64,000 nt of DNA, taken from Antedon mediterranea. Lineage: Eukaryota; Echinodermata; Crinoidea; Comatulida; Antedonidae. Below the pieces are notes generated by a model that ran no database searches, was not told the origin of the DNA, and saw only the letters and a program-made list of their open reading frames with translations. Positions 58,409 to 64,000 of this stretch are shown here, piece after piece. Location: the NCBI RefSeq assembly GCF_964355755.1, contig NC_092674.1, positions 26,152,001 to 26,216,000 of the forward strand, read 5' to 3'. Made by a program: the position numbers and the translations under genes. Numbering within the stretch: the first letter of the stretch is position 1; every line of letters begins with the position of its first letter.

Positions 58409-59616
58409 GGGTGTCACGAAACCTAAGACCACGAAAGCGAAGACCCCCTAAGACCTAAGATCACGAAAGCTAAGACCCAAGACCTAAGATTACAAATATT
58501 TATCTTTCGCACCTGCCTTGTATTTTAACTCCCAACATTTATTCTGAATACCACACCTTAGAATTGGCACTTTCATGAAAAAGAATCACATAAAAAGTAA
58601 CAAATACATTTTTAAATTGATGATTTTACAGACGTTTTTCTCGCACACAAAATGACTAGCCTACAGTACTACAGTAGGCCTACCCCATGTTCAATGTTTT
58701 TGTTTCTATGGAACGTCAAAAGAGCAAAAATTATATAGAGGGCTGAAAACTCTGTGGAGTCCATCTACAGTGTGGATGGAACAATGTAAAATTAAAATTG
58801 TAATGATAATAGCATAATCATGCAAGTACGAAGAAATAAATACTGGCAAATAAATTTTAATTTAAAAATCATGATAAGTTTTTTTGTTTCGTTTTCTTTC
58901 TGTTTTTATGCTTGTACTATTATTGTTGCTCTTTTGGCGCTCCATAGAAACAAAAACATTGAGCATGGCAGGTGGGAGCTCGAGGAGTTACATTACAGTA
59001 TACAAAGAAATACATCTGTAAAATCATCAATTTAAAGGATTTATTTATTTGTTATTATGTGTTTCTCCTTCTGAAAGTACTTATAAGTCCTAATTTTAAA
59101 GTGTGGTTTTCAGGATAAAGTTAGTCAACAAATTTGGAGTCAAAATACAAGAAAGGCAGGTCAATCAGGGGAAAAATGGCAAAAGGTTTCCTACTTTCTA
59201 GGATTTTTATCAGATAATCTATATTGTTTTGACTACTCTTGTAACATGACCACAGTGCTGATTTTGCCATTTTCCCCTGACTGAGGTGCGTAAGAAAAAC
59301 ATCCTCTGAACCAACACAATGGAGTAAATATATACCAACAAACAACCCGTCAAGTTTGTTTGTTGTAAAGAAAAAATATACATTTACTCAACGGGCGAAA
59401 ATAATGTGAGTTTATCTATGTTTTGCGGTAGTATTAAATTATATTTATGGTAATAAATGAAACCTACTGTGTTTAAAATTATGTATGGATAAACAAGTAT
59501 TGTTTTTAAGCTGTAGTATATCTTAGTATTTGTAATCTTAGGTGTTGGGTCTTAGCTTTCGTGATCTTAGGTCTTAGGGGGTCTGAGCTTTCGTGGTCTT
59601 AGGTTTCGTGACACCC
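58409..59616. mobile_element. Mutator-like foldback element with 10-bp target duplication (nested)
   Basis: The left terminus GGGTGTCACGAAACCTAAGA and right terminus TCTTAGGTTTCGTGACACCC (with one indel region) continue as inverted arms of ~90 bp. They carry an internal CTAAGA(CC/TC)ACGAAAG subrepeat. CTAGACAACC is present at 58399-58408 and 59617-59626. Further inverted pairs lie deeper (AAATTGATGATTTTACAGA near 58615 and its complement near 59015; ATGTTTTTGTTTCTATGG near 58693 and its complement near 58945), so most of the element folds. An extra segment in the right half (about 59120-59530) has its own inverted pair (CAGGGGAAAAATGGCAAAA). Long ends and a 9-11-bp duplication point to the Mutator superfamily. 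Confidence 0.8.
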
Positions 59617-59755
59617 CTAGACAACCGCGTACCTATTGTTTCGATCACTGGCAGTCAGCATGCATAAAGTATAATAGCCTTCCGACGTACATCAAAAAAT
59701 GGAACGCTGCGGTTACCTACAATATTTATGTGTGGCTATGAAGTATAGTGTATCA

Positions 59756-59811
59756 TCATCATAGAGGATTATAGTGAATTTAATATTTTACACTATAATA
59801 TCTATGGTATC
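59756..59811. repeat. Small palindrome related to 14500-14549
   Basis: Arms AGAGGATTATAGTG and CACTATAATATCT around an AT loop. A very similar palindrome separates the two arrays at 14 kb. Probably a tiny MITE. Confidence 0.55.
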
Positions 59812-59969
59812 ATGTACTGTAGTTTACATTAGGCATATAGCATTCGATTATTTTTTTCTAGACCACCAGCCGATACGTAGGCCTACTCAACTGTATCAAT
59901 ACCACCTATTTACATTGATATATTTAGTTTCCTCAACAAATTGCTGTAAATAAATATAGATAGAGCTAT

Positions 59970-61583
59970 CAGGGACGGTCGCAGGACTATTTTAAGAGGG
60001 TTGCCCAAAGACTCCAGGGCTGTAGACACTGAGTATTTGAGCAAGCAAATTGTTAAATGACACCCCTAGGTGGCCGCAAATAGTACTCTCACACGTAAAT
60101 TTATGATAATTTTTTTTCGTTCAATGCGAACGTCACGGGGAAGTCTCCGATTAAGGTACTTTTGGTACGGTAATACATTCTAATAACTGTACTCAATTAA
60201 TGTAAATTAATTATCAATTAATAATTTTAAAAAGTTGTACAAAAAATATGAAGCTGTTGCTATAAATATATTGAGCAAAAGGTTAAATTGTATAATTTGG
60301 AATTTTAATTCATTTAAAAATGCTAAATAAAGTCAGATGTTAAAACCACGATTTCCAAAAATTCATTTTTATTTATCCACTATAAACTTTACAAAAGTGT
60401 TTTTTTAAACCACACTCCAAATAAAACAAAGAAAATAATGATAGGACATTTGCAGAAAGAAGCAAACTTGCTCTGTTACCGGTATAACACGGTTCAAATT
60501 TTGGAACGTCTATATAAATTACTACGGAAATTCGGCCTATTTACGAACGTACGGAAATGAAGATAAATAGGGTACTACTGTACACGCATCGGAAATACAA
60601 CACTATACGCACAATTATGATTTGGCCTAAAAATTGGACTTAGATTATGGAAAACCCCCGGCAAAACGCAATAATTATGGACAAATCGATTATTAGCCTT
60701 TGGCAATATGCCTAATATTTAAAAGGAATGAATATAGGCTATATTTCGTTTGTCGATGAATTTTTGAATTCATGTGTGAATGATTGATCCATTAGAGGTA
60801 ATCTGTGATGGCTCAAGTAACACTGCTATGCGTGAGTAATTTGTGAATAACGTAGTATGCTACATACACGAGCAAGATATGTACTGTCGTTCATTGCGAG
60901 AGGAGGGGGAAGTCCGGTAATGTGTCATGAAAAATGTAACAAGTCAGAGATGAAATAAAATTACTAACATTTAGCTGATTATCGTTGTTTTAGTCGTCGT
61001 CAGAAGTTTATCGATCGACATCTATTTCTCAAGTGTAGTAGAGCGTTTCTTTGATTGAATAATTTTGTTTGTATTATAACACAAGTTCATTTTGGATTTT
61101 CAGTAAATTACCAATGGTTTATTCAAAGTCAAACTGTAACTAATCCCTCACTATTCAATCAAAATGTTATTATTATACTACTATATTGTTGAAAAATGGA
61201 TTGCGTGACATGAAAATAGATTGATAGTAAAATGTAATAAAGATACGTTCTTATCTGGTTATTAGGTATGCATGCTCTGATAAAGCAGAGGATTATTTTG
61301 TAGCGTTCCATTTAAAATAAATTTTATTACAAAGAAATATTTTGGTTGTGAAGGTCGTTTTAACAATTAGGCTAATATCAAAACATTCAACAATGATAAA
61401 ACGCCCTGCAACTCTGTAACTACTTTATGACTAAGCCTATCAAGTTCCGGCGGTCCGGATGGATATTGTAGGCCTATACGATGAAATGGAACTCAATTTC
61501 AATTTAGTGGCAGAAACAACATTTAGTATGAAATTAAGGCTGTTGCCCGGGCCACAAGGGAAACACTCCTGGGTCCGCCCCTG
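59970..61583. mobile_element. Second hAT-like element nested in the outer one
   Basis: The left terminus CAGGGACGGTCGCAGGACT and the complement of the right terminus CAGGGGCGGACCCAGGAGT share about 14-15 of 19 bases. GCTAT flanks both sides (59965-59969, 61584-61588). The right terminus matches the common hAT CAGGGGCGGACCCAGG pattern. Subterminal sequence at 60021-60100 is similar, inverted, to 61855-61945 in the outer element, so the two are relatives or the pairing of ends is more complex than stated. Confidence 0.55.
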
Positions 61584-62614
61584 GCTATAATAAGCATTGA
61601 ATTTTCCTTCTCACCCAAATTGTGCTTTTGGGGGGGGGGGGGGGCTTGTAACTTGAACGCAAAACAAAATACCGAGTGAATGATCAAACAATCGGCGGTG
61701 GTTCCGCACACAGAGCACACGCGCATCTAACATACGGCAAACAAATAGTCCACGTGTGTGAGGAGGAGGAAAAAAGAACGATCGTTTTGTTCAATGGTAG
61801 CATGCTGCATGAGAGTGTTTTTTCCGGCCAATTAGAGGTGCCATTTATCATGAATGTTATGTGCGAGAGTATCATTTCCGGCCATCAAGAGGTGTCATTT
61901 AACAAAATTCGCCTTGGGACAGTGACCCAAATACTTAGTGTCCGAACCCCCCCCCCCCCCTTGACAGATCCTGGCTACGGCCCTGTACTCATTCTAGATA
62001 TAGGCCTACGTTAACTCAAAAGTTAAAAGAAATAGTGTACAGACCATTGAGCAATATTTACGAATGTGTCCAAACGACTGTCGACTGATCAAGCCACAAC
62101 TAAAGAGCTTCATGTTTGTTGAGATGAGCGACTAAAAACGGACGTTGTCCAAATAACTTCCTTTGTAAATAATAACAGTTTGTCTTGCTTCCCGACGGCT
62201 AAAATAACTTTTTTTTCCCGGCAGGTATTAGAATGCCTTGTTCTGGATTCACAGGTTCACAAACTTTTATCACGGTCATCATAAAACCGAATAACAGTAA
62301 ATTTCAGAATTTATTAATATATTCAAAATCAAGAAAATAAAATCTGATGAACAAAACTTGGAAAATGCATGGATTAAGCTTAATCCATGGAATATGCTAT
62401 TAATTCGTCAATGAGGTATGAGAGGTCTAACTGTATGCTATTATAGCTGATCGGTACTTATTTTTTACATTTTCTCTACAGCTCACTATGCCGGTCGGTT
62501 CGTCGGTCGGTCGGCAAACACTAACTCAAATTTTTGCACGCGACTGCAGCCATGTATATGGCCTTGTTTTCAGTTTCATGACAAATTCTGTAATAAAATG
62601 TCTTACCACATTAG

Positions 62615-62700
62615 ACACCTGTATCATAGACAAAAATAATACATACGCCGATTATACATTAGACACCTCAGGCAAAAATAATACATGCACCGATAGGCGT
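62615..62700. repeat. Two-unit tandem repeat, about 42 bp
   Basis: ATTAGACACCTGTATCATAG and ATTAGACACCTCAGG, each followed by CAAAAATAATACAT and a CCGAT word. Confidence 0.6.
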
Positions 62701-62969
62701 CATATGTGTCACTGTATATAGAATTTGCCTGATACTGTGCAAAATGTGGAGATACACCATAGTACCATGGAGAAATAAGATTTCTCCATGGTAGTTCAGA
62801 GAATCGGCCGACATGTAATTTAATTAAATAAACTTGAGGTTATAAAAATATGGCATACAAAATATTTAAGGAGGCAAATTAATTTATTATGTAAATAAAA
62901 AATACTCTGAATTTAGCTTAAACTTGTGCAGTTATAATACAGTAGGCCTACCATTTAATTAAATAACTT

Positions 62970-64000
62970 AACTAGAAATATAGCATAAAATAATAAATGT
63001 AGACATTTAGAATAGCATTTTAGTAATGCAAATGTTGTATAGAATTATAATAATTGCCATATTATATTATTACACAGAACTAAATCACATCTTATGTAAA
63101 CAAATATTTATCACAGCATCATTAATAATGTAAACAAATATATAGCAAAAAAATGTAGCATGAAATCATAATGTAAATGTAGCACAGATCCTAATAATGC
63201 AAAATATATATCATGACATCATAATGTACACAAAAAACATGTAACATGATATAATATAAACAATAAATGTAACATGATATAATGTAAACAATAAATGTAA
63301 CATGACATAATGTAAACAAAAATGTAGCATAAAATCATAATTTGAAAAAAATGTAGCATGAAATCATAATGTAAATGTAGCAGAGATCCTAATAATGTAA
63401 AAAAAAATATAACATGAAATCATAATGCAAACAAAACTTAACATGACATCATAATGTAACACAAATTTAGCATGAAATCATAATGTAAACAAAAATTTAG
63501 TATGAAATCATAATGTAAACAAAAATATAGCATGAAATCATAATGTAAACAAAAATGTAGCATGAAATCATAATGTAAAGGTAGCAGGGATCCTAATAAT
63601 GCAAAATATATAGCATGAAATCATAATGTAAACAAAAATGTAGCATGACATCATAATGCAACCAAAATATAGCATGACATAATGCAAACAAAATTTAGCA
63701 TGACATAATGTAATAAAAAAAATGACAATATGTAAAGAAAAATGTTTCATTACATCATTGTATAATAATTTAAACAAAATGTAGCATGAACAGTAGTATT
63801 ACTTACATTCTAATAAAACAAATGTAGCATAACATCATATTAAGTAAACAAAATAGAAATATATCTACAGTACTATCCGAATATGATCACAAGCCTCAAG
63901 TTTATCAACAAAAATGTAGCGCCATGTCAATCAAACACAAAATGTAAAAAATGTAGCAGAAATCATAATATAGTATACTAGTCTAGAAATATAGGATAAA
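62970..64000. repeat. Satellite-like array, ~28-30-bp unit, continuing past the window end
   Basis: Degenerate units of the form TGTAAACAAAAATGTAGCATG plus AAATCATAA. A higher-order marker, GTAGCA(C/G)(A/G)GATCCTAATAATG, recurs at about 63180, 63378 and 63582, at intervals near 200 bp, which suggests a higher-order repeat of roughly seven basic units. No coding potential. The array has no right boundary in the window. Confidence 0.85.

Larger units (their letters stand above)
58069..61985. mobile_element. Outer hAT-like element, 5-bp target duplication, carrying nested insertions
   Basis: Termini CAGGCCCGTAGCCAGG (left) and CCTGGCTACGGCCCTG (right) are inverted with one mismatch. Both are followed inward by poly-C/G tracts. 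TACTC flanks both sides (58064-58068 and 61986-61990). CAGGG-type ends are typical of hAT elements, some of which make 5-bp duplications. Two other elements appear to sit inside (58409-59616 and 59970-61583). Removing them would leave about 1.1 kb. No transposase is visible. Confidence 0.65.

Noticed and set aside
1-64000. CRISPR arrays, bacterial operons, phage genes or riboswitches
   Set aside because: Spliced genes, MITEs and SINEs show eukaryotic nuclear DNA. No array with regular unique spacers exists; all regular repeats here are contiguous minisatellites.

Overview
The window looks like nuclear DNA of a marine invertebrate deuterostome. Genes are split into short exons with GT-AG introns, the intergenic DNA is AT-rich and full of MITEs, SINEs and minisatellites, and the recognisable genes are conserved animal genes. 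The palindrome TAGGCCTA recurs often, and tRNA-derived SINEs and hAT, Harbinger and pogo-type MITEs are present. An echinoderm is my best guess, but this is inference. All exon structures were assembled by hand from GT-AG sites, reading-phase continuity and family similarity.

Layout. 0.7-1.0 kb: last two exons of an unidentified + strand gene. 2-4.6 kb: minisatellite, a small pogo-like MITE and tandem repeats. 5.38-17.95 kb (-): a complete STARD10-like START-domain gene in 6 exons, with introns carrying dispersed repeats, two MITE-embedded minisatellites (12 and 14 kb) and a SINE. 17.95-18.97 kb: head-to-head intergenic region. 18.97-27.86 kb (+): a complete AASDH (ACSF4) gene in 14 coding exons, reading without interruption to 1,086 residues, whose introns hold five or more copies of one MITE family. 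28-31 kb: small MITEs. 31.06-34.55 kb (-): a mucin-like type I membrane protein (3 coding exons, 668 aa). 35-41.5 kb: no gene found. 41.5-42.2 kb (-): last three exons of an unidentified gene. 44.7-45.4 kb: Harbinger-type element with a 3-bp target duplication. 47-49 kb: MITEs and a large palindrome. 51.3-52.65 kb (-): intact single-exon class-I glutamine-synthetase-like (lengsin-type) gene. 54.8-56.3 kb (-): its tandem duplicate, broken by start loss, frameshift and nonsense changes. 56.9-62 kb: a transposon nest in which target-site duplications reveal elements within an element. 63-64 kb: satellite-like array running off the end.

The genes do not form a pathway. STARD10 (lipid transfer) and AASDH (adenylate-forming, carrier-protein and propeller enzyme) may share a promoter because they are divergent with starts about 1 kb apart. 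The most striking non-gene signal is that at least three short-period arrays sit inside small DNA transposons and are built from motifs resembling the element ends or interior, suggesting MITEs here repeatedly seed minisatellites.
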